Of a DNA stretch of 64,000 bases, positions 47,209-58,054 are shown piece by piece (within the stretch, counting starts at the first letter, position 1; the number at the start of each line of letters is the position of its first letter). Made by a program: the position numbers and the translations under genes. The stretch covers positions 1-64,000 of the forward strand of contig DASUJH010000020.1 of the NCBI GenBank assembly GCA_036279355.1, written 5' to 3'. The notes under the pieces are model-generated. The model saw only the letters and a program-made list of their open reading frames with translations. It made no database searches and was not told the DNA's origin. The stretch is from Gemmatimonadales bacterium. GTDB taxonomy: Bacteria > Gemmatimonadota > Gemmatimonadetes > Gemmatimonadales > GWC2-71-9.

Positions 47209-48546
47209 TCAGAGGAGCAGCCACTCCGCGAGGCCAAGCAGAAAGAGAAATCCGCAGACGTCGGTGAACGTCGTGACGAAGATCGACGACGCTACTGCGG
47301 GGTCCACCCCGAACCGCTCCAGCAGGATCGGGATGAACGCGCCGGCAAAGCCTGCGACCAGCAGGTTGCCGGCCATCGCGAGGAACACCACCACGCCAAG
47401 GATGGCGCCTTCGTGCAGCAACACCGCGACGACGCCGACCACGAGCCCGTTGGCGAGCCCGTTGATCAACCCGACCAGGATTTCCTTCCCCACGACCCGA
47501 ACGAAGGCATTCGGCGCGATGAGCCCGAGCGCGAGGCGCCGCACGGTGACGGCGAGGGCCTGCGTGCCGGCATTGCCGCCCATGCCCGCGATGATCGGCA
47601 TCCAGACGGCGAGCGACACGGTGCGTCGCACCGTGTCCTGAAAAACATAGACCACGCCGCCAGCGAGAAAGGCGGTGAGCAGGTTGACGTAAAGCCACGG
47701 CAGCCGGCTCCGCACCGCGGCATTCCAGCCCGCTTCCAGCTCCTCGTGGGCCGGCACGCCGCCGAATCGCAGGATGTCCTCCGTGGACTCGGCTTCGACC
47801 ACGTCGATCACGTCGTCGAACGTGATGCGGCCGAGCAGCCGGCCCAGATGATCGACCACCGGCACGCTCTCGAGGTTGTAGCGCGCCATGATCCGAGCGA
47901 CTTCCTCCTGGTCGAGCTCGGGGTCCACATAGATATCGGCCGGGGCCATGAAGTCACGGACCGGACGATTCGGCGGACTCAGGACCAGGTCCTTGAGCGG
48001 CACGGCGCCGACCAGCCGCTGCCCGCGATCGACCACGAACACCTGGTAGAAATCCTCGACGTCCTCGGCCTGGCGCCGGATGGCATCGAGCGCCTGGGTT
48101 GCGGTGTCGACATCGCGCACGGTGACGACGTGCGTCGTCATCCGCCCGCCGGCCGTCTCCTCGTCGTAGCGGAGCAGCCGATCTACTTCGGCGCGATGCT
48201 CGACCTCGGCGAGGATCCGCTCCTGCGTGTCGCGCGGCAGTTCGCCGAGCAGGTCGGCCGCATCGTCGTCCTCCAGCTCCTCGACGATTTCGGCGGCGCG
48301 CTCGGGGCCGAGCGCGGCCAGTGTCTCGCCGGCGTGGGCTCCTTCCGGCATCTCGACCAGCGCGTCCCCCGACAGCTCGGGCGGCAGCGCCTCGAGCACC
48401 TTGAGCCGCTCGGCGTCATCGAGCGCGGCGAGGACGTCGGCCAGATCGGCGGCTTCGAGGTCGGCGGCGCGCCGGACGAACGCGTCGACGTTGCCGGCGC
48501 GCGCGAGGTCTACCAGGGATTGGAGATGGTCGGTCGGGGCGGTCAC
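47209..48546 (-). CDS. mgtE: MgtE magnesium transporter
   Basis: A 445-residue Mg2+ channel: an N-terminal superhelical MgtE_N domain (LDDAERLKVLEALPPEL, LGELPRDTQERILAEV), two CBS domains with TAGGRMTTHVVTV, then five membrane helices including SRLPWLYVNLLTAF and MPIIAGMGGNAGTQALAVTVRRLALG, the conserved pore helix. Gating by cytosolic Mg2+ is known for the family. The GTG start overlaps the upstream CorC-like stop (GTGA). It ends a long minus-strand operon and faces the NtrC gene convergently. Confidence 0.95.
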   Translation of the reverse strand: MTAPTDHLQSLVDLARAGNVDAFVRRAADLEAADLADVLAALDDAERLKVLEALPPELSGDALVEMPEGAHAGETLAALGPERAAEIVEELEDDDAADLLGELPRDTQERILAEVEHRAEVDRLLRYDEETAGGRMTTHVVTVRDVDTATQALDAIRRQAEDVEDFYQVFVVDRGQRLVGAVPLKDLVLSPPNRPVRDFMAPADIYVDPELDQEEVARIMARYNLESVPVVDHLGRLLGRITFDDVIDVVEAESTEDILRFGGVPAHEELEAGWNAAVRSRLPWLYVNLLTAFLAGGVVYVFQDTVRRTVSLAVWMPIIAGMGGNAGTQALAVTVRRLALGLIAPNAFVRVVGKEILVGLINGLANGLVVGVVAVLLHEGAILGVVVFLAMAGNLLVAGFAGAFIPILLERFGVDPAVASSIFVTTFTDVCGFLFLLGLAEWLLL

Positions 48547-49736
48547 GGCACGGCCCGGGCGAGCGGCACCACCGGGGCCGGGCCGGGCCGGATGAGGATG
48601 CGCTCGATGCGCATCGGCGACGCCTGCACCACGTCGAACTCGAGGCCGAGGAGGACGAAGCGCTCGCCGGGGGTGGGGATGCGCCCGGCGAGCTCCGCCA
48701 GACGGCCACCGATGGTGGTGGCCTGGCCCGGCGGCAGCACGACCTCGAATCGTTCTTCGATGGCCGACGCCGGCGTGGTGCCATCGGCCTCGAACACCTC
48801 GGCCGCGGCACTCGCGGGCGCCTGCGCCTCCTCGTCGTGCTCGTCGAAGATCTCCCCGACCAGCTCCTCGAGCAGATCCTCCAGCGTCGCGATGCCGAGG
48901 GTGCCGCCATACTCGTCGAGCACGACGGCGAGGTGGCGGCGCTCGCGCTGCATGTCGAGCAGCAGGTCGCCGCAGCTCCGGCTGGCGGGCGACACCGCGA
49001 CGGGGCGCACGGGAAGCGGATCGCCGGGGCGAAGCTTGAAGAGATCGAAGGCGTGCAGCATGCCCACGATCTCGTCGAGCGTGCCGCGGTAAACCGGGAT
49101 CCGGCTGTACCCGCTGTGCGCAAACACGAGCCGGATGTCGCCCAGCGCGGCATCCTCCGCGATGGCCACGATGTCGGTCCGCGGCGTCATCACCTCGCGC
49201 ACTGCGCGCTGGGTGAAGGCCATGACGCCGCCGGCCATGACCAGCTCGTCGTCACCCCCGAGACCGACCGCCGCACCTTCGCGCCAGATCGAGCGCAGAT
49301 CGTGCGGGCGCGCGGCGGCGCGGGCCGGCAGCACGGCGCGCAGCACCGAGCTCCAGTGCCGGAGCACGGGCACCAAGCGGCCGGTGACGCCGCCCGGAAG
49401 CGACTGGGTGAGCCACCGCGGCACGAAGTAGCCGCTGAAAAGGACGAAGGGGACGGCCACGAGCACCAACAGGAGGAGCGAGCGCACCGCGCCAGAGCCC
49501 GCGAACATCGCCGGGATCGCCGCCCCGATGAGCAGCACGCCGAGCGAGGTCGTGGCCGACGCCGCGGTGAGATAGGTCTCGATCTCGCCGAGCGAGGCCA
49601 TCTGCGGCGTGGCGCCGCGCAGCCGGCGCGTGAGCATGCGCGTGAGCTCGCTCCGGCTCAGCGCGATGAGCGCGCCGCCCGCCATGGCGCCGAAGACGGC
49701 GAGCACGAGGCCCGCGAGCACGGCGATCCAGGTCAT
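48543..49736 (-). CDS. CNNM/CorC-HlyC family protein with CBS pair (copy 1)
   Basis: A 397-residue membrane protein: CNNM/DUF21 transmembrane domain (three to four helices in the first 130 residues), a CBS pair with REVMTPRTDIVAIAEDA, SGYSRIPVYRGTLDEIVGMLHA and AVVLDEYGGTLGIATLEDLLEELVGEIFDEHD, and a CorC_HlyC domain at the C terminus. The family is tied to Mg2+ or Co2+ efflux and metal homeostasis. It lies between a paralog and mgtE with 4-bp overlaps, so this looks like a divalent-cation module. The first EVMTPR motif is intact. Confidence 0.9.
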   Translation of the reverse strand: MTWIAVLAGLVLAVFGAMAGGALIALSRSELTRMLTRRLRGATPQMASLGEIETYLTAASATTSLGVLLIGAAIPAMFAGSGAVRSLLLLVLVAVPFVLFSGYFVPRWLTQSLPGGVTGRLVPVLRHWSSVLRAVLPARAAARPHDLRSIWREGAAVGLGGDDELVMAGGVMAFTQRAVREVMTPRTDIVAIAEDAALGDIRLVFAHSGYSRIPVYRGTLDEIVGMLHAFDLFKLRPGDPLPVRPVAVSPASRSCGDLLLDMQRERRHLAVVLDEYGGTLGIATLEDLLEELVGEIFDEHDEEAQAPASAAAEVFEADGTTPASAIEERFEVVLPPGQATTIGGRLAELAGRIPTPGERFVLLGLEFDVVQASPMRIERILIRPGPAPVVPLARAVP

Positions 49737-50920
49737 GCGCCGTTCCCGCCCGTGGCGGCCGGCAGCGGCGCGCGCCGCACCGTGATGCGCTTCACCCGGC
49801 GGCGGACCACCTGCTCCACCATCAGTTGAAAGCCGTCGCGCTCGAGCATTTCGCCGCTCCGCGGCACCCGCCCGAACTCGGCGAGCACGAGCCCGCCGAC
49901 GGTGCTCACGTCCTCCCGCTCGAACCGGTGGCCGAGCACCGCCTCGAGCTCGGTGAGCGCGACGCCGCCCTGGACGCGGAACTGCTCCTCGCCCAGCTCC
50001 TGGATCGGCGCCACCTCGTCGGTATCGTACTCGTCGCGAATCTCGCCGACGATCTGCTCCAGGATGTCTTCCAGCGTGACGATGCCCGCGGTGCCGCCGA
50101 ATTCATCGACCACGACCGCGATGTGGCTCGGCCCGCGCTGGAAATCCCGCAATTGATGGTCGAGCGTCTTGGCCTCGGGCACGAACGTGGCCGGCCGGAT
50201 GAGAGCGTGCCACGACGTGGTCGCGTCCTCCAGGCTCGCGAGCATGTCCTTGGCATGGATCACTCCGGTGATGGCGTCCGGATGTCTCTCGTACACGAGG
50301 AGCCGCGCGTGCTCGCTGCTCTGGAGCGTCCGCACCACTTCGTCACGACAGGCGGACGCGTCGACCGCGATAATGTCGATGCGGGGCGTCATCACCTCGG
50401 ACACCGTGGTGTCGGCGAGCGAAAAGACGCCGAGCAGCATGTCGCGCTGGGCATGGCCCAGGTCGCGCTGCGCCACGCCGCGCCCGGGCCTGCGCATGCG
50501 GTGGTCAGCCCACGCGATCGCGCGCAGCAGCGGCCGGAAGGGACCCAGCGTCCGCGGCGCGGCGCGACGCACCGGCGCCGCGAGGTCCGGTGCCACGGCG
50601 GCGACGATGCGAGGCAGCAGGTCGCCCAGGATCCAGACGAGGAGCACTGCGAGGATGAGCCGCGCGAAGCCCGGCAGCGGCGACCACACCCACCACGCAC
50701 TCGTGGCGCCGGCTGCGGCGCCCGCGAGCACGAGGAGCGCGAGGTGCGCGACGTGGAGCTGGCGCGAGAGCGCGACCGGCCCCACGTCGGTCTCGAGCTG
50801 TCCGCTGAGCGACCGCGGCAGGTCGGCATCCGCCTCGGCGGCGAGCGCGAGCCACGCGGCCCAGAGCGTGAGCGCCGTCAGGATGAGCGGCCCGAAGAAG
50901 AGCCGGAGCATCGCGATCAT
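49733..50920 (-). CDS. CNNM/CorC-HlyC family protein with CBS pair (copy 2)
   Basis: A 395-residue paralog of the next gene: DUF21-like membrane part (MIAMLRLFFGPLILTALTLWAAWLAL and further helices), SEVMTPRIDIIAVDASA, ARLLVYERHPDAITGVIHAKDML, VVVDEFGGTAGIVTLEDILEQIVGEIRDEYD, and a CorC_HlyC domain. The ATG at 50920 overlaps the ybeY stop (ATGA). In many genomes a single corC gene follows ybeY; here the gene is tandemly duplicated and joined by mgtE. Confidence 0.9.
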   Translation of the reverse strand: MIAMLRLFFGPLILTALTLWAAWLALAAEADADLPRSLSGQLETDVGPVALSRQLHVAHLALLVLAGAAAGATSAWWVWSPLPGFARLILAVLLVWILGDLLPRIVAAVAPDLAAPVRRAAPRTLGPFRPLLRAIAWADHRMRRPGRGVAQRDLGHAQRDMLLGVFSLADTTVSEVMTPRIDIIAVDASACRDEVVRTLQSSEHARLLVYERHPDAITGVIHAKDMLASLEDATTSWHALIRPATFVPEAKTLDHQLRDFQRGPSHIAVVVDEFGGTAGIVTLEDILEQIVGEIRDEYDTDEVAPIQELGEEQFRVQGGVALTELEAVLGHRFEREDVSTVGGLVLAEFGRVPRSGEMLERDGFQLMVEQVVRRRVKRITVRRAPLPAATGGNGA

Positions 50921-51339
50921 GCGAGCGCCTCCACGTAGCGCTCCTGCCGCCGCCACATCGCCGAGCGCGTGCGCCCGGCGCCTTCGGGATGATCGCGCCC
51001 CAGCACGTGAAGCGTGCCGTGGACGACGAGGCGCACCAACTCCTGGCGAAGGGGGACGGTGTGCGCCCGGGCCTCGCGCGCCGCAACCGCCGCGCAGATG
51101 TAGATGTCCGCCACCGCGGGGCCGCGCGGCGGCCGCAGGGTGAACGCGAGCACATCGGTGGGCCGGTCGGCACCCTTGTAGCGCGCGTTGAGCCGCCGCA
51201 TGCGCTCGGGGCCGAGAAAGGTGACCGACACCGTCGCGAGCGGCGCGCTCCGGCGCCGGCCTTCGCCCGCGAGTACGGCCCGCACCACCCGGCGCACGGT
51301 GCCCGCCGGGAGCGGCAGCCGCCGCCCGTGCACCGTCAC
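50917..51339 (-). CDS. ybeY: Endoribonuclease YbeY
   Basis: A 140-residue metallo-endoribonuclease. The zinc-binding motif HGTLHVLGRDH (His107, His111, His117) is complete, and YKGADRPTDVLAFTLRP upstream is the conserved strand. It acts in 16S rRNA 3' maturation and ribosome quality control. The GTG at 51339 (VTVHGRRLPLP) lies 1 bp after the stop of the HD-domain gene; a second GTG two codons on is possible. Its position after phoH and pgpH is the classical order. Confidence 0.93.
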   Translation of the reverse strand: MTVHGRRLPLPAGTVRRVVRAVLAGEGRRRSAPLATVSVTFLGPERMRRLNARYKGADRPTDVLAFTLRPPRGPAVADIYICAAVAAREARAHTVPLRQELVRLVVHGTLHVLGRDHPEGAGRTRSAMWRRQERYVEALA

Positions 51340-51340
51340 C

Positions 51341-53551
51341 TCAGGTGCGCTCGGCCGGCGCGAACTCGGGCTCGATCCCGCCGCTCGCACGCGGATAGCC
51401 GATCCGGTTGTGGTACATCCCCGCCATCGTGCGGCAGAACTCGTCCTTGATGCGGTCGAGATCGCGCAGCGTGATCGGCGCCTCCTCGAGCTGGCGCGAG
51501 TGAAGCTTCTGCTCGACCAGGTGCTCGATCGCGGTGCGGACCATCGCGGGCGTCGGATCGTCCAGCACCCGCACGGCCGCCTCGGACGAATCGGCCAGCA
51601 TGGCGACGGCGGTTTCGACCGACTGCGGCCGAGGTCCCGGATAGCGGAAGTCGCGCACATCGACTGCCGCACCGGCCGAGCGCCGCCGGGCCCGGTGCAG
51701 GAAGTAGTTGATCTCGGTCGTGCCATGATGCTCCGGTATGAACGCGCGGACCACCTTGGGCAATCCGGCCGCTTCGGCGAGCTGCGAGCCGTAGGCGACA
51801 TGGTCCCGGATGATGCTGGCCGATTCCTCGGGGCTCAGCGCGTCGTGCGGGTTGTTGCCCGGGGTCTGGTTCTCGACGAAGTACTGCGGGTTCCTGAGCT
51901 TCCCGATGTCGTGATAGTAGCAGCCGACCCGCGCCAGGAGCCCGTTGGCGCCGATCACGTTGCAGGCCGCCTCGCACAGGTTGGCCATCGCGATGCTGTG
52001 CGCCCAGGTGCCGGGGGCCTCGAGCGCCAGCCGCTGGAGCAGCGGGCGGCCCAGGTCGGACAACTCGAGCAGCGTGAGGTCGGTCGTGATCCGCGTCGCC
52101 GACTCTGCGAGCGGTACCATGAGCAGCGCGAAGGACGCGCTCGAGAGCGCCACGATCGAGCCGGTAATGGCGGTGGTGGCGATGGCTCCGGTGTTCCAGC
52201 TCCCGATGAGACCGGCCGTGAGCGCCGCCAGCGTATAGGCGCCCGCCACGACGCCGATCGTCACGTAGAGGTGGCGCCGCCGCCGCACCACGCGCATGCC
52301 GAGCGCCGCCGCCACGCCACCGACCATGCCGAAGAACACGGTGTTGCTCTCTCGCAGGGCCCACTGGCCGCCGAGCAGGATGGCGAGCGTGAACGCCGCC
52401 ACCACGGCCGTACGGCCGTTGTACAGCATCGTGATGAGAATGGCCGCGAAGGGGATCGGGAGCAGCTCGGGGCGCCAGGGAAAGACGTGCGTCAGCGTGC
52501 CCGAGAGGAGTACCACGAGCCCGAAGAGCACGCCGAAGAAGACCATTTCGCGCAACTGGGCGTAGGTCTCCGGCAGATAGAGCAGGATGAGAAGCCAGAA
52601 CACGGCCAGCACGGTCGCATTGTACAGCAGGCCGCCCAGTACCGTGCGAGCCACCACCGCGTCCTCGCCGCGGCGGTGCAGCTCGTCGCGCAGGCCGAGC
52701 AACTTGTCGCGCGCCTCTTCGGTCACCGGCCGCCCCGCGAGCACGATCCGCTCGCCCGCGGGCACCGAGTACTTGACGGTGTCGACGGAAAGGCGCAGCT
52801 CCTCCCGGCGCAGATTGGTGAGCGCCGGATCGGGCACGATGGTGGGACGGTAGAAGGCGGTCGCGAGCTGCCGGACGGTGCGCCGGCCCACCTCGTCGGA
52901 GACGCCGGGATGCGGCTGCTCCGCTCGCGCCAGGAGATCGGGGAAGGTCAGGATAGAGTCGCGCGGCACGACCCGCTCGGCCTCGCCGCGACGCAGCGCG
53001 AGGAAGCGGCTCGGCTCGGCGCGCATCACGCCGGCATCCGCCACGCCCTCGGACAACGTTCCCCGGAAGAACGAGGCAAGCGCCGCCTGCGCCGCGCGGC
53101 GGCGCCCACGGTCGAGGAGAGCGGTCACTTCCTGCGGCCCGAGCCGGGTGCCCGCGTTCTCCACGACTTTGCGCACGTCGTTCTCGCCGTCCTGCGCGGC
53201 AAGGTCGAGGTTGGCAAAAAAGGTGTCGACCATCGCGGTGACGGAGTCGTAGGCTTCGCCGTCAAAGCGATAGACCGGGCGCGCGGCGAGCGCGCGCGCC
53301 TGCCCCTCGAGCGCGCGCTCGCCGTCGGACTTGGGTACGATGAAGTAGAACGGCGCGGTAATCGTCTGATCGGCCACGTCGCCCACGCGGAGCGCCGGCG
53401 CCGCGAGGTGAGCCGGGAGCGGGAACACGAAGTACGTGAGGACGGCGACGCCCACGAGCGGCAGCCAGCGCAGGACGTGGTACGTCGCCGCGCCGCGCCA
53501 GCCCCCCTCGGACACATGCCACCCCGCGAACACGCCCCGGCGATCCCGCAT
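51341..53551 (-). CDS. pgpH: 7TM-HD family phosphohydrolase (PgpH-like)
   Basis: A 736-residue membrane protein: one N-terminal helix, an extracytoplasmic 7TMR-HDED sensor of about 240 residues, seven membrane helices (about 320-480), and a cytosolic HD domain with TWAHSIAMANLCEAA, GCYYHDIGKLRNPQYFVENQ and IRDHVAYG, then PEHHGTTEINYF. PgpH-type enzymes hydrolyse cyclic di-AMP. The ATG shares a base with the phoH stop. It lies between phoH and ybeY, the common arrangement. Confidence 0.92.
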   Translation of the reverse strand: MRDRRGVFAGWHVSEGGWRGAATYHVLRWLPLVGVAVLTYFVFPLPAHLAAPALRVGDVADQTITAPFYFIVPKSDGERALEGQARALAARPVYRFDGEAYDSVTAMVDTFFANLDLAAQDGENDVRKVVENAGTRLGPQEVTALLDRGRRRAAQAALASFFRGTLSEGVADAGVMRAEPSRFLALRRGEAERVVPRDSILTFPDLLARAEQPHPGVSDEVGRRTVRQLATAFYRPTIVPDPALTNLRREELRLSVDTVKYSVPAGERIVLAGRPVTEEARDKLLGLRDELHRRGEDAVVARTVLGGLLYNATVLAVFWLLILLYLPETYAQLREMVFFGVLFGLVVLLSGTLTHVFPWRPELLPIPFAAILITMLYNGRTAVVAAFTLAILLGGQWALRESNTVFFGMVGGVAAALGMRVVRRRRHLYVTIGVVAGAYTLAALTAGLIGSWNTGAIATTAITGSIVALSSASFALLMVPLAESATRITTDLTLLELSDLGRPLLQRLALEAPGTWAHSIAMANLCEAACNVIGANGLLARVGCYYHDIGKLRNPQYFVENQTPGNNPHDALSPEESASIIRDHVAYGSQLAEAAGLPKVVRAFIPEHHGTTEINYFLHRARRRSAGAAVDVRDFRYPGPRPQSVETAVAMLADSSEAAVRVLDDPTPAMVRTAIEHLVEQKLHSRQLEEAPITLRDLDRIKDEFCRTMAGMYHNRIGYPRASGGIEPEFAPAERT

Positions 53552-54501
53552 CAGCCGCCCTGGTCCTCCGCGTAGGCCCGGATGATTTCGCGGACCAGCC
53601 GGTGGCGCACCACGTCCGCCTCGTGCAGGTAGCAGAAGGCAAGCCCGTCGATGCCCGGCAGGATCCGCTCGATCTGAATCAGCCCCGATTCCTCCCGTTT
53701 CGGAAGGTCGATCTGAGTCTTGTCCCCCGTGACCACCGTCCGGCTGTTCACGCCGAGGCGGGTGAGGAACATCTTCATCTGCGCGCCGGTGGCGTTCTGC
53801 GCCTCGTCGAGGATGATGAACGCATCGGCGAGCGTGCGCCCGCGCATGTAGGCGAGCGGCGCGATCTCGATGGTCCGGCTCTCCAGCGCCCGCTGCACCC
53901 GCTCGTGCGGCATCATGTCCTCCAGCGCGTCGTAGAGCGGGCGGAGGTACGGATCGACCTTGGCCTGGAGATCGCCCGGGAGAAAGCCGAGCGACTCGCC
54001 CGCCTCGACCGCGGGCCGCGCCAGGATGATTCGCTTTACCCGCTTCCGCGCCAGCGCCTCCACTGCCTTGGCCACGGCGAGATAGGTCTTGCCGGTGCCG
54101 GCCGGCCCGATGCCGACCACGATATCGTTGGCGTTGATCGCCTGGAGGTACTCGAGCTGGCCCTGGGTCTTGGGGACGATGGCGCGCCGGAGCCCGGGGA
54201 GCAAGATCTTGCCCTCGCCCGCCGGCGGCACCTCGGCCTGGGCGCCGTCGGCCGCGAGACGGTAGACGTCCTCGGCCGTGACCGATTCACCCATGCGCGC
54301 GAGATCGGCAAGACCCTGCGCCACCGCGGTGGCGCGCTCCACCTGTTCGGGCGCGCCACTGATCGAGAGCGCATCGCCGCGGAACGCGACCCGCACGTTG
54401 AGCGTCCGCTGCAGCTCGAGCAGGTTGGCATCGTTGACGCCGGCGAGCAGGAGCGGATCCGCGCCTTCAGTGGACACCCGCTGGATAACGTCGTCGCTCA
54501 T
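53551..54501 (-). CDS. PhoH-like NTPase
   Basis: A 316-residue protein: an N-terminal KH-like region (NLLELQRTLNVRVAFRGDALSISG), then the PhoH ATPase with Walker A GIGPAGTGKTYLAVAKAVE, ILARPAVEAGESLGFLPGDL, and Walker B AFIILDEAQNATGAQMKMFLTRLG. PhoH proteins are ATPases or helicases linked to ribosome maturation and RNA metabolism, often coupled with ybeY as here. AGGGGA lies just upstream of the ATG at 54501. Confidence 0.93.
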   Translation of the reverse strand: MSDDVIQRVSTEGADPLLLAGVNDANLLELQRTLNVRVAFRGDALSISGAPEQVERATAVAQGLADLARMGESVTAEDVYRLAADGAQAEVPPAGEGKILLPGLRRAIVPKTQGQLEYLQAINANDIVVGIGPAGTGKTYLAVAKAVEALARKRVKRIILARPAVEAGESLGFLPGDLQAKVDPYLRPLYDALEDMMPHERVQRALESRTIEIAPLAYMRGRTLADAFIILDEAQNATGAQMKMFLTRLGVNSRTVVTGDKTQIDLPKREESGLIQIERILPGIDGLAFCYLHEADVVRHRLVREIIRAYAEDQGG

Positions 54502-54512
54502 CGGTCCCCTTT

Positions 54513-56270
<1,758 letters not shown>

Positions 56271-56309
56271 GCCCGTGGCCGTCATCCTGTGACCATCATA
56301 GATGAGCTG

Positions 56310-56834
56310 TTATCGCTCCTCCGCGGCGAGCAGGGCCTCGTGGAACTCGACCGGCGTGCGCGCCCGCAGCAATCGTTCGCGCACCGCGTCCTGCCGCACC
56401 AGCCGGGCGATCCGGCTCAACACCTTGACGTGCTGCCCCGCCGATGCTTCCGGCCCGACGATCAGGAAGAAGAGCCGCACCGGCTCGCCGTCCACCGCGC
56501 CGTACGCAATCGGGACGCGGCTGATGCCGCACACGAGCCCCAGCGCCGGCATGCTGGCCGACTTGCCGTGCGGAATGGCGACGCCGAAGCCGATGCCGGT
56601 GCTCAGCACGTCTTCACGCTCGAGCACGGCCCGCACGACGTCTTCATACGTCCCGCCCGAGCACGCGACCAGATGCTTCGCGAGCTCAGCGATCGCCGCG
56701 TTCTTCGCCTCGGCCGCGAGCGGGACAAGCACGCGCTCCGGGGTGACCAGGTCGCTCAGGAGCACGGGGCCGCCGGTTCGGGCATGGTCAAACGTAACCG
56801 CCGCCAATCCACGCGACAAGCCATTCGCTTTCAT
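56310..56834 (-). CDS. ptsN: PTS EIIA-Ntr-like protein
   Basis: A 174-residue fructose-type EIIA domain with the phospho-accepting His89 in GIGFGVAIPHGKSASMPALG, preceded by LLSDLVTPERVLVPLAAEAKNAAIAELAKHL. EIIA-Ntr proteins take phosphate from the PTS-Ntr chain and regulate K+ transport, nitrogen and envelope functions by binding partner proteins. No EIIB/C membrane component is near, consistent with a regulatory role. It is the first gene of the minus-strand run ptsN-aspS-phoH and shares an 86-bp divergent region with rlmN. Confidence 0.9.
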   Translation of the reverse strand: MKANGLSRGLAAVTFDHARTGGPVLLSDLVTPERVLVPLAAEAKNAAIAELAKHLVACSGGTYEDVVRAVLEREDVLSTGIGFGVAIPHGKSASMPALGLVCGISRVPIAYGAVDGEPVRLFFLIVGPEASAGQHVKVLSRIARLVRQDAVRERLLRARTPVEFHEALLAAEER

Positions 56835-56920
56835 GCATTTAGGTCTGCTTCGCTTGTCCAGATTCTCAAGCGCGGCATCGGGCGTCGTGCGGTTGGCCGC
56901 GGGGTTATTTTGTCTCCACG

Positions 56921-58054
56921 ATGGCCAGGTTCAACGCTCGCACCGGCCCTGCAGCCGGACAAGGCACGAGTTTGCTCGACCTCACTCCGAGGGCGGCACT
57001 CGCACGCCTCGAAGCATGGGCGGCGGAGCAGGGCCTTCCCGCGTATCGCGCGCGTCAGGTCCACCGGCGGCTCTGGGTGCAGCCGGTCGCGCGCTGGGCC
57101 GACGCGAGCGACCTGCCGCTGGCACTTCGCGACGCGCTCGAGCGCGAGCTCCCTCTCCCGCGGCTCGCGCTCGATGCGACACAGCTCTCGGCGGACGGCA
57201 CCCGGAAGTTTCTCTGGCGCTTGGGCGACGGCGAGGCGGTCGAGACGGTGCTCATCCCCTCCGGCGGGCGCCGGACGCTCTGCATCTCTTCGCAGGCGGG
57301 CTGTGCGCTCGGTTGCGTCTTCTGCGCGACGGGCCGGATGGGCTTCCGCCGCAACCTGACCCCGTTCGAGATCGCGGGGCAGGCGCGCGAGATCGCGCTC
57401 GCCGATCCGGAAGACCGGCCGACCAACGTGGTGTTCATGGGCATGGGTGAGCCGCTGCTCAACTGGCCGGCGGTGAGCGATGCGCTCACGATCCTCAACG
57501 ACTCCGAGGGGCTCGGCATCGGCGCTCGCCACATCACCGTGTCGACGGTTGGCATCGTGCCCGGCATGGAGGCACTCGCGCGCCGGCCGGAGCAGTTCCG
57601 CCTCGCCATCTCGCTCCACGCGCCGACGCCCGAGCGCCGCCGCGCACTCATGCCGATCGAGAAGAAGTACGACCTGGAGGCAGTGTTGAAGGCGGCTGCG
57701 GCATTCCGGAAGCGGATCACGTTCGAGTACGTGCTCATCGCCGGGCGGAACGACACCGATCGGGATGCGGACGCGCTCGCCGCCCTGGCACGCCGCCTCG
57801 GTGCACTGGTGAACCTTCTTCCGCTGCATCCGGGCGGTGCACCGGACCTGGCGCCCGCCACCACCGAGCGGATGCGCCGCTTCGCGGATCGGCTGCGCAA
57901 CCAGGGCATCGAGGCCACCGTGCGGCGGAGCCGCGGGCTCGACATCGACGCCGCCTGCGGCCAGCTCCGCGTTGCCACCGAGCGCCGCCGAAGTCGCGCG
58001 GGCGATCTGGCCGCCGCTACCCCGTCGCCCCGAACCCAGCCGCCACACAGTTGA
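56921..58054 (+). CDS. rlmN: 23S rRNA/tRNA adenine-C2 methyltransferase RlmN
   Basis: A 377-residue radical SAM enzyme: Cys128, Cys132 and Cys135 in CALGCVFC bind the 4Fe-4S cluster, with the active-site cysteine near the C terminus (Cys346 in DIDAACGQL). Other RlmN motifs are FMGMGEPLLNW, ITVSTVGIVPGM and LAISLHAP. It methylates C2 of A2503 in 23S rRNA and A37 in some tRNAs. The last 38 bp overlap the convergent PEP carboxylase gene. TATTTT lies 9 nt before the ATG and no ribosome binding site is obvious. Confidence 0.95.
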   Translation: MARFNARTGPAAGQGTSLLDLTPRAALARLEAWAAEQGLPAYRARQVHRRLWVQPVARWADASDLPLALRDALERELPLPRLALDATQLSADGTRKFLWRLGDGEAVETVLIPSGGRRTLCISSQAGCALGCVFCATGRMGFRRNLTPFEIAGQAREIALADPEDRPTNVVFMGMGEPLLNWPAVSDALTILNDSEGLGIGARHITVSTVGIVPGMEALARRPEQFRLAISLHAPTPERRRALMPIEKKYDLEAVLKAAAAFRKRITFEYVLIAGRNDTDRDADALAALARRLGALVNLLPLHPGGAPDLAPATTERMRRFADRLRNQGIEATVRRSRGLDIDAACGQLRVATERRRSRAGDLAAATPSPRTQPPHS

